DNA of 64,000 bases from Blastomussa wellsi (lineage: Eukaryota; Cnidaria; Anthozoa; Scleractinia; Plerogyridae): positions 6,093,364 through 6,157,363 of the forward strand of contig OX393564.1 in assembly GCA_947652115.1 (NCBI GenBank), written 5' to 3'. A program made the translations under genes and the position numbers. Shown here piece after piece: positions 1 to 11,800 of the stretch. The notes beneath the pieces were generated by a model. That model saw nothing but the letters and a program-made list of their open reading frames with translations, searched no databases and was not told the origin of the DNA. Positions within the stretch are counted from its first letter, which is position 1, and each line of letters begins with the position of its first letter.

Positions 1-95
1 AACAATACGTTTCGCGTCTACGCGAAAACCTCCCACAATTTAAAAGCAAGTACCAAAATGTTGAAGATCTAGGGCTACGTTGGGACCTTATCAAA

Positions 96-812
96 ATGGA
101 AATTAGAGGCTTCACGGTTAAATACACCAAAATTAAAGCACGAGAAAGACGTGACGAGGAAAAGTTCCTTCAAAATAGAATTAATGATCTAATCGTGAAG
201 GCAGAAAAAAGCAAAAACAATAAAAAAATCATATATGAGCTCAACTCGACCAAAGTACGACTAAATAAGATAATAGCTTATAAAACGCGAGGAACGATTC
301 TCAGAAGCCGAGCCAGATGGCATGAACAGGGTGAACGTAATAGTAAGTACTTCTACGGTCTTGAGAAAAGAAACTACTCAAAAAAAGTTGTCACTAAATT
401 AAAATTGAGTGACGGCTCATACACAACTAACCAATTTGAAATTTTAACAGAACAAAAAAATTTCTACGAAAACCTCTACAAATCGCAAGTATCCTCCGTA
501 CAAAGCGCCCATGACAACGACGTTTTTTTCAATCCAAATGCCATCCCCACCTTGAACGAGGATGATCAAGCTTTATGCGAGGGACTTATCACAGAAACAG
601 AAGCCCTAAATGCGCTCAAAGATTTCTCCGCAAACAAAACTCCTGGCACAGACGGACTGTCTGTTGAATTCCTTAAATATTTCTGGCCTGAACTAAAAAA
701 CTCAATTGTTGACAGTTTTAATCATGCTTTCCATAAAGGCTCCCTTTCAATTTCTCAAAGAGTGGAATCATATCTCTCATCCCGAAAAAGAATAAGGATA
801 AAACAATTCTAG
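96..812 (+). pseudogene. LINE ORF2, upstream segment (pre-RT region and RT fingers)
   Basis: The frame is open from the window edge and runs through the linker typical of Tx1/L1 ORF2, with the motif RARWHEQGERNSKYFYGLE at about residues 73-91 and the early RT motif NKTPGTDGLSVEFLKYFW. The expected continuation (a GII-LIPKK type motif) appears in another frame from about 764, so a small indel around 757-764 breaks the ORF. The last 15 or so residues of this frame are out-of-frame noise. Confidence 0.8.
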
Positions 813-2953
813 AAAATCTCAGACCAATCTCTCTGCTAAATGTAGATTATAAAGTTCTCACCAAAGTTTTAGCCAAACGTCTAGAAAAAGTTCTTCCCAA
901 ATTAATAAACGCTGATCAAACAGGATACGTAAAGGGACGTTATATTGGTGAAAACATCAGACTAATACAAGACTTAATGTTCTACTCCGACAAAGAAAAC
1001 CTTCCAGGAATGGCTATCTTCCTTGACTTTCGTAAAGCTTTCGACACCATTGAATGGCACTACCTAGAAAAGGTCCTTGCCCAATTCAATTTTGGTCCTA
1101 ATTTCTTACAATGGTTTAAAACTCTTCATGCTGACATTTCCAGCTGTGTTTTAAACAACGGACACGCTTCATGCTTTTTTCCTATTAAACGTGGCGTGAG
1201 ACAGGGCTGCCCGCTATCAGGTTTACTGTTTGTCGTTGGCCTTGAACTTCTGGCTAGAGCCATCAAACATGACAACTTTATAAAAGGATTCACAATTGGA
1301 GGAAAAGAAATAAAAACGTCTATGTATGCAGACGACACCACTGTTTTTGTGCGCGACCTCGACTCAATAACGCATTTACTAAATTTGCTAGACAAATTTG
1401 CTTCGATTTCCGGTCTACAAGTCAACACGTCAAAAACTGAAGCTTTGTGGCTTGGCCCGTGGAAAGACCGACAAGACACCCCGTTTAATTTTAATTACCG
1501 AAAAGATCCTATTTGCGCACTAGGCGTTTTTTTCTCTTACAATACGCCCGAAGCGGACAAACTAAACTTCGGTGATAAGTTACGTAACATGGAAAAAGTT
1601 TTGAATGCTTGGAAATGCAGAAAACCTACGTTAATCGGAAGGATTAACATCGTGAAAACTTTAGCGCTGTCGAAACTGATCTTTAATGCCTCTAACATCT
1701 ACGTACCACCTCATGTCATTGACGAAGCCAACAAACTGATTTTTGACTTTATCTGGGAAGGAAAGCCCCCAAAAATAAAAAAAAGCACAATTATAGGGGA
1801 GAAAGCCAGCGGCGGTCTTAAAATGATGGATTTTGGCATAATGGAAATTGCCCTTAAACTCGCATGGATTCAAAGGATACAACAAATTTCTGATGCAGGC
1901 TGGAAAGCTATACCAGAACACTTGCTTGGCCACCTTGGTGGCTTCGCCTTCGTATTACTCTGCCGCTATGATATAAATTTAATTCAGTTGCACAACCTAC
2001 CTCCTTTTTATCGCTCTGTGCTGAAATACTGGCAAGACTACAGGGCTGTTTTCAATGACAACATTACACCGATTAAGAATGAAATAATTTGGAATAATAG
2101 TAACCTATTAATAAACAAAAATACAATTTTCTTCAAACAGTGGTACCAAAACGGAATCATACGCTTGCAAGACTTGCTTGATGTTGACTGCACCTTTCTA
2201 TCCCTCCAAAAATTTCAACAAAAACTGGGGCTACATGTTCCCTTTACCACGTATTATGGACTGATAAATTCTATCCCTGCTTGTTGGAGACGAGTACTCA
2301 AATCCACAGTTCCACCAAATCATAATCAGATCAGTTCTTTAGACTCCCCGAACACGAACATTACTACTCGTTCAGCTTATGCGGCCATCCTCGATCATTT
2401 CTTTCAACCACCCACGTCTGAAACAAAAATCTTAAGTTATGGCTTTACTAAAGAAAGCTTGACCCTTGTTTATATGATGCCTTTCCTCGTAACGCAGGAG
2501 GTTAGATTACAAATGTTTCAGTACAAAATCATACAAAACATACTTCCAACAAGACGTTCCTTGTTTCGAGCAAGGTTGTCAGATTCTGATAATTGTCGGG
2601 CATGTCAGACCGAACCAGAAACTCTTCCACACATGCTCTTCCACTGTAATATAACCTATGCTTTTTGGATCGCTTTTCAAAAGTGGTGGTGTGAGAAGAC
2701 CCATCAAACATTCGAACTAAGTGAACGGAATGTAATATATGGTTGGTATAATTATACTCAGTTCAAAGACATTCTAAATTACGTCACCCTCGTCGCCAAA
2801 TACTTAATCTTTTGCTGTTTCCAAGACAATAGCCCCGTAAATTTCGACAGCTTCCCCCCCTTCTTAAGAAATAAGATTGATACTCTTAGGCAAATTGCTG
2901 TCAAAAACAAACAGCTAGAAGAGTTTAATAAGAAGTGGAAGAATTTTATCTAA
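764..2953 (+). pseudogene. LINE ORF2, RT palm/thumb and C-terminal zinc domain
   Basis: This continues the previous segment after the frameshift. It shows PKK and RPISLLN motifs, FLDFRKAFDTIEW (first catalytic Asp), GVRQGCPLSGLLF, and the YADD catalytic box in SMYADDTTVFV at about 1320-1350. The C-terminus has the zf-RVT pattern CRACQTEPETLPHMLFHC (about 2597-2650). The first Met is at 977, but homology begins before it, so that Met is not the true start. The frame is open to the stop at 2951-2953, so apart from the upstream frameshift the copy looks fairly young. Confidence 0.85.
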
Positions 2954-3246
2954 GCTGCTTTCTTCTCTTTTTTTTATTTAGTTATTTGTTTCCCTTTTTT
3001 TCACTCTTTTGTTAAATTTGCTTTTTTTTTTTTTTTTTTCGTCCTCTTTTAATTGATACATTGTAAATCCAACACATATAAACCATGTAATTGTCACACA
3101 CTTTTGTATCATAACCTTATAGTTTGCTATCCTATATCGCATTACTACTTGTATTTGTATTTTTTTGGAGAAACCTTTGTAACTTTGTAACTCTGTAACT
3201 ATCTTGTGTGTTAATAAAGCATTAAAAAAAAAAAAAAAAAAAAAAA

Positions 3247-4280
3247 TTCACATCATGGCAGCCATGGTAATTTTCATTTTTGTCATTATGTTCTTGCTGA
3301 AAGAAAAATAAAAAAGATGTTTTCGTTTTCTCGAAGAAAAAAATTACTTGGAGGAATCTGGGAATCAAACTCACAGCTTCCTCAAAGGGTCTTCTGATCG
3401 CAAGCACCTACCCCACTGAGCTAATCTGCGATGCAAATCAGTTTGTGATGTCATCTCAGCAATAGACCCAAGCCCCTTATGACTCGGTCGTGGAACAAGT
3501 GAAGCACAGTTTTTCCTAACTTTTGAATGCTATAAATAGTCAGAATTTGGTGAAAAGGAGAAACGAAAGGTGCATTGCGTTTTGAACCGGTGCAAAGGAT
3601 TTTTTCAGCAAAAAAAATATTTTGGGGTTAGGTGCACTTTAATGTTCAGGGAGACATTAACTTCAATTTGAAGCCTTAGACTACATATATTTGTCCCCAG
3701 TTCACTTGGGCAAATAATGTTTTGAAAAGCTCTACAGATGGTACTGAAATTAGCTGTAATTAATACTTTTTTTGCTTGGGTGACCATACATAAGGTAACA
3801 GAGACCTTTAGATTCTACGATTATGAAATTTGACTGAAAGTTTTTTCATGCATACTAACAAAATAGCCTCGCCAGAAAACTTCATTTTCCTTTATATCAA
3901 CAGCAATTTCAGCACGGCCATTTCTGTTGAAGGCAGTTAAGGCTTTTACTGTTAGCAGAAATGATAAAACTGCTAACATTTGATAAATTGTTTTCACTAC
4001 TGCCAAAATGATGCTGGCTCACACGTGTGCACTAGTTTAGCATTGAGAAAATCTCCAATACAATTTGTTTTAGTTTCTTAGCACTTGTGCACATTATTTA
4101 GCTTGCCTGGGTCTTGCTTGCTCAACCGAAAAACTACTTGTCCCAGGCAACTGAGGGAAGTTTTCATTTTTTGAACCCTTCTGACTTTCTTCTGGTCTCA
4201 GAACTAGTTGTTACTGAGCGAAACCTGTTCTGGTAATGTACATTTTAAGTTATTGCTTTGTTTTGCTTACTTGATTATAG
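3247..4280 (+). other. Intronic sequence before the first visible eIF4G exon, with a tRNA-like SINE head
   Basis: No coding exon in phase with the eIF4G exon at 4281 was found. On the minus strand at about 3345-3432 there is a tRNA-like segment with an A-box-like TTAGCTCAGTGGG and a B-box-like AGTTTGATTCC, typical of a tRNA-derived SINE. A pyrimidine stretch and TTATAG precede 4281 as the splice acceptor. Confidence 0.55.
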
Positions 4281-4526
4281 ATTCCAGCACAAATGCAACA
4301 GAATATCGTTATGGGGCAGATGCCTGGACCCCAAGGACAGCCCCGCCACCCAAATCAGCAGCAGTTTTACCAGAGACCAATGAGAATTCCAAGACACCAA
4401 GGACCAAACAACCCTCCAATGTACTCGTCCCCTCCAGGGGGTCCCATAACAGTACAAATGATGGGACCACCTGGGGCGCCGCAGTTCATAACACCAGGAC
4501 AATCAGCACCATTTATGCCACCGCAT
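4281..4526 (+). CDS. EIF4G: eIF4G exon: Pro/Gln/Met-rich N-terminal region
   Basis: The acceptor is TTGATTATAG and the donor CAT|GTAAGT. The exon is phase 0 at both ends and encodes 82 residues rich in P, Q, M and G (for example [18 protein letters not shown]). Low-complexity N-termini of this kind are usual in eIF4G. A Met at 4293 could in principle start translation, but the frame is open to the acceptor, so this is read as an internal exon. Confidence 0.85.
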
Positions 4527-5792
4527 GTAAGTGTGAGCTGTCTAAGTTGTTTCTTACAATGGAATGCGTAAACCACCATTATCAGTGACCCTTATGCATT
4601 TGCAACTCCTATGTCCAAACCTTGGCTGTAAAATTTGTCGCAATTGGTGGTGCAACCCTTAAGATCTTTTACCATGTCAGTGTAATCATTTTTGTTTGGG
4701 TGATTCTTGGTTGATCACCAAAATTTTGGCTTGCCAGATTTCAAGCCCTAGGATTTGAAATCTCTTGGATAACAATTTGTTGGTTCCGTGCCCAGAGATC
4801 ATGGGAACCCATCATTAACTATTTTTTGGTTCCCTGGAAATTTAAATGGGAACCCAGTTTCAATGAAAACAATGGTAATTCCCCTGCTGCAAGCCTTATT
4901 TATTTACTGTCATGCTATGAGAAGAAGACTGAAGCTTTTGTTTTACAAGATGCCTGACCAGGTAAGATGAATCTGTCAGAAAGGGGACAATCAGGGGACA
5001 ACAAGAGGCACATTGTAATTAAGAACAGACAAGGGAATGAGCAAAATGGTTCAAAAGGTGTAACAAATTTACTAAGAAGCACAAGTGAAATGCTCATCTC
5101 CTTCCATTTCTATGTTTAAGTAATTTCTGAAGGACCACTTTTGAAATGTCCAAAAAACTTGCACTCCAGAAGTCATGTAACACTTGTCAAATTCGTTCAG
5201 ACAGCACAAAACCAAAACTGAAAATGCATGGGCTACAATTAGTGTGCAATGCACTTTGGGAATGATACAAGATGGCAGATGAGCGGATGCTAAAACAACA
5301 TTCTAATTTGAATATAACCAGACTCGTAACAAAAGAATTGCTCCACTGGTTGACAACTACAGTATAAAAAAGCTTGTATCAAGAGAATGTTGACCAGTAA
5401 GGTTGAATATGTCAACGAAAATTGATTTTTCCATTCGGTTATTTCGCGAACTTGGTAACGACATGGTACCAGAAACAATAGTTTCATTTAAATACTAGGG
5501 CTCGAGATCTCCACAACCTCTGACAACAGATGAATGTGTTTGCACATCTAGGCTATCTGAAGCTTGGAGAAATTAGAATTTGAATTCTTTGATACTTGGA
5601 ACACTTCAGCCTTGTAGTGGATGCAATGTCTGCTAATTCTCTACTTGCACAAATGTGACCCTCCACGGGAAAACAGGGACAAAGGTGATAGCACGCTCAC
5701 AACACGCTTCCACCTTAAAACAATAGATTTCGATTTTAGCACGCTTAAAGCGTGTTCTGAAACTTGCCTCATTAGTGAATCTTTTGTTTTAC

Positions 5793-5837
<45 letters not shown>

Positions 5838-8800
5838 GTATAACAATATAATTTGGTTTTATCAACTGGGTTGATAATGTCAATTGGCCACCGTAAAGAG
5901 ATTCAAGAGCTGACGTTTCGAGCGTTAGCCCTTCGTCGGAGCGAATCAAGGAATTGTGCATCGTGTGTTTTTATATACAGAAAGATGGAGCTTCGCTATT
6001 GGCTGGTGCCTGGTAACGTGAAAACTTGGGAATAAATTAGTTGAATGAAAAGCGTTTGTTGATACCGTGAGGATTAAGAGTGCCGATTTGAAAAATAAAT
6101 TTTTGTTCTAGAGTTTTACGGCTTTCTGTGTTTCCTTGGTGAAGGGAAAGGCCGCAGACTGCCATATGTTGCTTAGAATGATTTGGGAGATTGAAGTGTC
6201 TCGCAACCGGTTTCGATGCATTTTTGTCGTCTTTCTCTACGTCACAAAGGTGTTCTCGGAATCGGTCACCAAGTCGTCTCCCTGTTTCGCCGATGTATAA
6301 CTTTTTGCAAAGAGTGCAAGTTATACAGTAGATGGCATTGAATTACTTCAAAATGATCCCGACACTGGTAGAATCTTTTCGCAACCACCATTAATTTCAT
6401 TTAAACGTGACAAAAACATAGGTAACTTTTTAGTCAGAAGTGCATTCCAAACTAGTTGTCAGAGGTTGTGGAGATCTCGAGCCCTAGGATTTAAATGAAA
6501 CTATTGTTATTTACCAAATCTAAATGTTTTGACTTCTATGTTTTGACAGGTTGAATACACCCAAATACCACCTCAAATGCAATACAGACCTCAGCAAGCA
6601 ATGCAGGGTCAATTTACACCTGTCTCTGGTCCTTCGCAGCCGCAAGGACACTATGGCTATCCACAGGCTCCAGTTTACCCCATGGGACAGCCCTCGCCTC
6701 CTGTTTTTATTGTCAGAGCTCCTGCTTCACCTATGACTGGAATGCCACAGTATCAGACTCAAAATTTTGAGCCTCGCACACGGGAGAAAAAAATAATTCA
6801 GATTAAAGACCCCAATAGTAACAAAGATGTGACACACGAAATCTTAAATCGTCAGCCTTCAGGAAGTTTAACAGGCAGTACCAGTGGTGCCTCAAATAAT
6901 TCCACTCCAGATATCTCAGGACCATCCAGTAGTTCAAGCACCCCACCTCTGACATCACAACAGCAAGCAGAAGCCAATGTGCGGGCACAATTTGCAGCGC
7001 AGGTCGCTGCAACATTAGCCAATGATAATGAGGATAAACCTAAAAAGCCTGAGTTTATCATCCAGAAGGCACCAGTAAATAGCAAACCCCCTGTAGTAGA
7101 TATTGTTAAAACAAAAGAAGTAGCATATATATCGAAAGAAAAACTAGCAAAAGAGACTGAAGTTAACTCAGCTAGTAAAGCTGTTACAGAACCTCAATTG
7201 GCTGAAAAGCCTGTTGAAAAGGTCGTTGAAACACAACCCAAAAAAGAAGAGGTTGCTAAAAAACAACCAAAAGAAGCCATGCAGGGCTCTAAACTTAATG
7301 AGGGAATTTCATTAGAGAATTCATTGGGATCAAAATCTGTGGTCAGTTCTGTGGATGCTATCACATCTACAAAAGAAATTATTTCCAATGTCAGAGTGGA
7401 AATCTTCACTGCAGATGATGTGCGCAACAAGGAAACACAGCAACAGAGCACCACAGCAGTTAGTGATGTTGTTAAAACTGCAGATGAACCCACAAAAGAG
7501 ACTGTCGAACAAGCTGCGACTGATGTAGCACCTGTAAACGAGGCCAAGACGTTAAATGGACCAGTAGTGCTTTCTAGTAAAGACGTAGAGGAAACAGAAC
7601 AAATAACAAATGTCGAGACACAGCCTGAGCTCGAGGCTCCACCACTTGAGAATGTCACAGAGCCTGCTGCTGACATCAAAGTTATTGAAGAGGCTGACCA
7701 GCAAGTTGCCGACCCAGAGTCAACAGCTGAGAAAACTGGAGATGCAGAAGCTGTACCAACAGCTCTTGCAACAGAAGATTCAGCTGAAAAGGTGAATGGT
7801 GAGGAAGCTGAGGTGAAGGTGCCAGCTGCACCTAAGAATCCTGTTGATACACAAGCGACAGGTGTGTATTTATTTTGCATGTTGCTACGGAAACCACTGA
7901 TCCGTGGAATGGACTAGCATTTGTGCCTTAATTTCTGCCTCACCCACTTTGTTCTACTGCCCTGCTTATTTAGTGTGTGAATTCTAACCACCGCTTTGTC
8001 ACATACAACTTTCAACTTGATAATTAGATTGGATTCTTTAGTCAGTGGAACAGCAATTCAATGAAAGTTTGGTGTAAAGGAATGTTTTCTATTTGCCTTA
8101 AATGGTTGTGTCTAAAGTTTGATCGTAATTTAATGTTTTTGCTGCGAAAAAAATTAATAGGGATAATTCTTCTAGTGCGGTTCAAGCAAGCTACTGTTGA
8201 CAACAGTGGTGACAAACTGATGCTGCATGCCAGGCAAAAGTGGGTGGAGCATTGATACAGAAATTTGGGTCCATTCTGCGGATTGGTGATTTTCGTAGTA
8301 CTTTGTTTGAAGGTTTTTTTCTTTACCCACAGTATCTCAGATTCTTTATTAAGTGTATTGGCTGCACATTTTCATGTATCTGCCATCTGACATCTCCAGA
8401 TGATGAACATGTAGTTATGCTAAAAGTAAATAACTCAAATTCACTTGCATCTCTTTTCCAGCCATGGATATGCAAGAAATATAATAGTATTATCATTATG
8501 GAAGTCTCTTTGAAAACCTTTTCTCATGGTGTCATCAAGAAGCGATGATGATGGAAACCAGAATAATAATTTTATCGCAAGAGATACAGTCTCCTGTATA
8601 CTCTTGTAGATCCTGTTTAATTCACTACCATTTTATAAGCCTGTGCTCAAAGGTTGCCCAGATGCCTCGGGCGACTAACTTTTGCCTTTTGGCGGCCAGA
8701 TAAACTTACTTTTTTCATCTAAGCTTTAGTGTTGGGTACCCTGGATCTCATGGTTTGGAACCTTTGGGCTCCTTGTAATTTTTCTTAGAGCACAGCCTTG

Positions 8801-11800
8801 ATTTTATGTGAGTATTGTTTACTATAACTGACATAGTGTAATTGACAGTATTCCTGCTACATGTCGGTGCTATCAAGCTTCTTCAATTGAATTAAAAATG
8901 GAGCCCCATCCAAAGTTGTAAAAATTGAAGTCAAAGGTGTCTCAAATAATTTAACCCTTAGATATAGAAGCCAAGTCATATCTTCTCCACGAGTTATACT
9001 TTTTGAATTCCCCCCAGTTCCATTGTGATTGTACTTTTCACTGTGTGAGAGAAGATCAAGAGTCCAAAAAAATCTTGACCCTGGGACATACAAGCCAATT
9101 TAAATCCCCTTTATCATTCAGTGTTAGTGTTTAAATCCCCCCCCCCCCCCCCAAAGAGAGAAAAAATAAAAAGTTTGACTTAATGCTACTGAGATTTGTA
9201 CATCACTCTGAGGGAGAGAAGACTGAGTTAATCAACTTGAAACTGATCCACCGTTCAAGAATTTAGTCTTGATGGAGTGTTCAATTTTGTAGTTAATGTA
9301 GTTTTTTTGTGAGGTTTGCTTTACTATGAAGCATTTTACAATACTTGCAGGAAATAACACTCTTGATTGAATGTTGCAATTGATGTAACCACAGCACAGT
9401 AGTAGTTAAATATTAACCATTTAATTTACATGCATGACTTATGTCACTTGACGGCTGATTGTTTGTCAAGAATTTGATACTGCCCCCTTGAGGTCAGTGG
9501 CTATTTATAAGGTTACTCACAATTGAATGCCAAGTGTTTCATTTCCAAAATTGGGCAATACATACTCAGTGTTCCGTTTTCTAGCTCACACTGTCTGGTT
9601 TTCCACTCCTGATCTCTGGAAACACTTTGGATTTGTTTCAACCACTGGGCAAGTACTGGATATGGTTGGCTTAAGAGATAACTTGCTGTTCTTTTGTGAT
9701 TAATATTCCTTACCCTGAGAAGCTAACATTTGGCAAATATGCATGTAATTATCATGTGAAGTCATGCAACCATTTATGGCATCTCCGTTCATGAATCTCT
9801 TCATGTTTTGTGTTTTATCACGGAAAGTGAAACCCAATCCATGAATTCCTTTCAGTCTGTTTTCTGAGGATGTCTTTTAGCGTTTTAAATCTGTTATTTT
9901 TATGGTTATTATTGATAGATTTTGTGAAGTTTGAGGCAAGCAAGCATGTCAGTAAAAGTTTGTGACTGACATTTAAATTGAAGCAATGCTCTGCCATATG
10001 CATGTTTTACATGCAATTGCAATTTGAAGATTGTTTTTCACAGCTGAAAATGAAAAATGGTTTTTACAAGAGGAGATGTGGATACAGGGATTTTGGATGG
10101 ATGTTTCTTGTTCAAATTTTGTAATGACTGCTTAGAATTTTCAAGATTATGTCACTTCCTGCTTCAATGTAAAGAATATTGTTTGTAACTGATCAAATTA
10201 CCACTCACTGAACTTTCTTTTCAACTGTGTTGTAGACAACTTTGTGGCAATATGAAACTACAGTAACTGGTTGTTGTATTGCGCAATTCTTGGGTAATTT
10301 TGTCATTGTTTTCTAAGGCCTCCTCATCTCAATGGGTGGATAAAATGTTGAATTTGTAAAGTGTGAATTAAGTTTGTTCTTTTTATGCACGGTGTGTGTA
10401 GTAGATTTAAAGATTCATCTATATTAAACCGTTACTGAATTATAATTATGGTAGTTATTTAAACTGATTGGAAATATCATGTAGAATTCGATACAACTTT
10501 TTATTTTGGTTTTTATGTTGGAATTATTCGACATATTGGTGAGACAGTAATTTTCCATCCATGTGCTTTTTGCAGCAGTACAGTTTTACACTTCTGTAGT
10601 ATTCTCTACATTTTCATTATTTTTGGTAAAATAAGCCCTTTCTTGAAGGTATAAAAGATCCAGACCACGTGTTGACGTTTTATAAGGAATAGCAATGTGC
10701 TGTTCTGATATAAAGCAAGAGATTTTTGTACTGTATAAATTGTTGCAGATTACAATACACCAAAACCAATACATAAGATTAAAGAGAACCTTGTAAGCCA
10801 AACAAAAATGGACATTCATCCCACCAGGAGAGTACAAATATGCCTAGCCACTTGGGCCTGGATTAGATGTTGCGTTTTACATGCGCTGAATATAATGCTA
10901 ATTTTAGTCGACTCAAATTAAAAAAGTGCGGAATTTGGTTTAAACGTCGCATTTAATTGTGCCGAATTTAATTGGCGCAAGTAGCAAGTTAATTCCCAGA
11001 CACCTGCCAATTTTAAATAACTCAATATGAGTGACAATATAAATGAAAACATTGCTTGTTTGCTCCTCTCAAGCACAATTCGAGCTAACAGATTTTTTGC
11101 CGTGCTAGCGCTCTGTGATGATTTACCACGGCTTGTGTGAGGTCTGTGAGAGGACACATCACAGGCATTTATGTCACTTTCACTGGCTCCATTCTGCAAC
11201 TTTTTACCCTAAAACACACTTCACAGTGAGTTATGCTTCTTCCAGCTGTTGAACCAGGCATTTGCTCCTCTTCTTCAAACACTGAACATCTCATGCAACA
11301 ACTATTTCTGCTGGTCAAACATGAATACTTATTACTTTCCCGCAGCAACTTCGAAGAAGGAACTACACATTCTGGTCAGCCGCTGCTTGTTTTCATTCTC
11401 GCCAGTTTTCTGTGTGCATATCATGTAGCAAAAACTGTGGTGTAATGGGTAAAATATAATTAGATTCGGTGCATGTAACATGCAACGTCTAAATCAACTT
11501 CTGAACTTCAGTCAGATATTCAACTGCATCTTTTGAATATTCGAGTGAACTCGCATTTAATTGAAATCTGCTATATTAAAATTTATTGATTTAGACGTCA
11601 CATGCAGATAATTTGGCAATTCGATTCGGTGCATGTGAAATGCGACGTCTAAACCAGGCCTTAATGCCACTGAAACCAAGATAAGCTCTGACAGTTTGGG
11701 CCACTAGGCTTGAGGCTTGAACCCACCCCCGATCCACGGTAATTCTGTATCCTGTGTATTGAGAAAATTCCGCTGTTAGGATATAGTTGTGTTTAGACCA

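Larger units (their letters stand above)
1..3246 (+). mobile_element. Tx1/L1-like LINE, 5'-truncated by the window edge
   Basis: This is a non-LTR retrotransposon with the distal part of ORF2 (reverse transcriptase, then a Cys/His zinc-binding domain), a T-rich 3' UTR, an AATAAA at about 3213 and a 23-base poly(A) tail at 3224-3246. A poly(A) tail together with this RT type points to the L1/Tx1 group. The endonuclease half would lie left of the window. It probably sits in an upstream intron of the eIF4G gene, in the same orientation. It is inactive because of a frameshift near 760. Confidence 0.85.
5473..6510. mobile_element. Inverted-repeat-bounded Penelope-like element (GIY-YIG)
   Basis: A 54-bp terminal inverted repeat lies at 5473-5526 and 6457-6510, with a single mismatch. 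Inside, the minus strand carries the GIY-YIG end and 3' tail of a Penelope-like retroelement (5794-6342). The plus strand at 6343-6456 carries the part that normally lies just upstream of GIY-YIG. The two halves meet head to head, so this is a rearranged, 5'-truncated insertion rather than an intact element. Confidence 0.7.
4527..6549 (+). other. eIF4G intron with an inverted Penelope-like pair
   Basis: A 2.0-kb intron. Positions 4527-5472 hold nothing I can name. Positions 5473-6510 form a terminally inverted segment with Penelope-like coding fragments, annotated separately. Confidence 0.7.

Noticed and set aside
4208..4588. 126-codon ORF covering the first eIF4G exon in another frame
   Set aside because: The eIF4G frame (phase 0 from 4281) has the expected composition and joins the next exon; this frame does not continue.
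7194..7880. 228-codon minus-strand ORF
   Set aside because: Antisense shadow of the large eIF4G exon; it is Ser/Thr/Ala-rich only because the sense strand encodes an Ala/Thr/Glu-rich linker.
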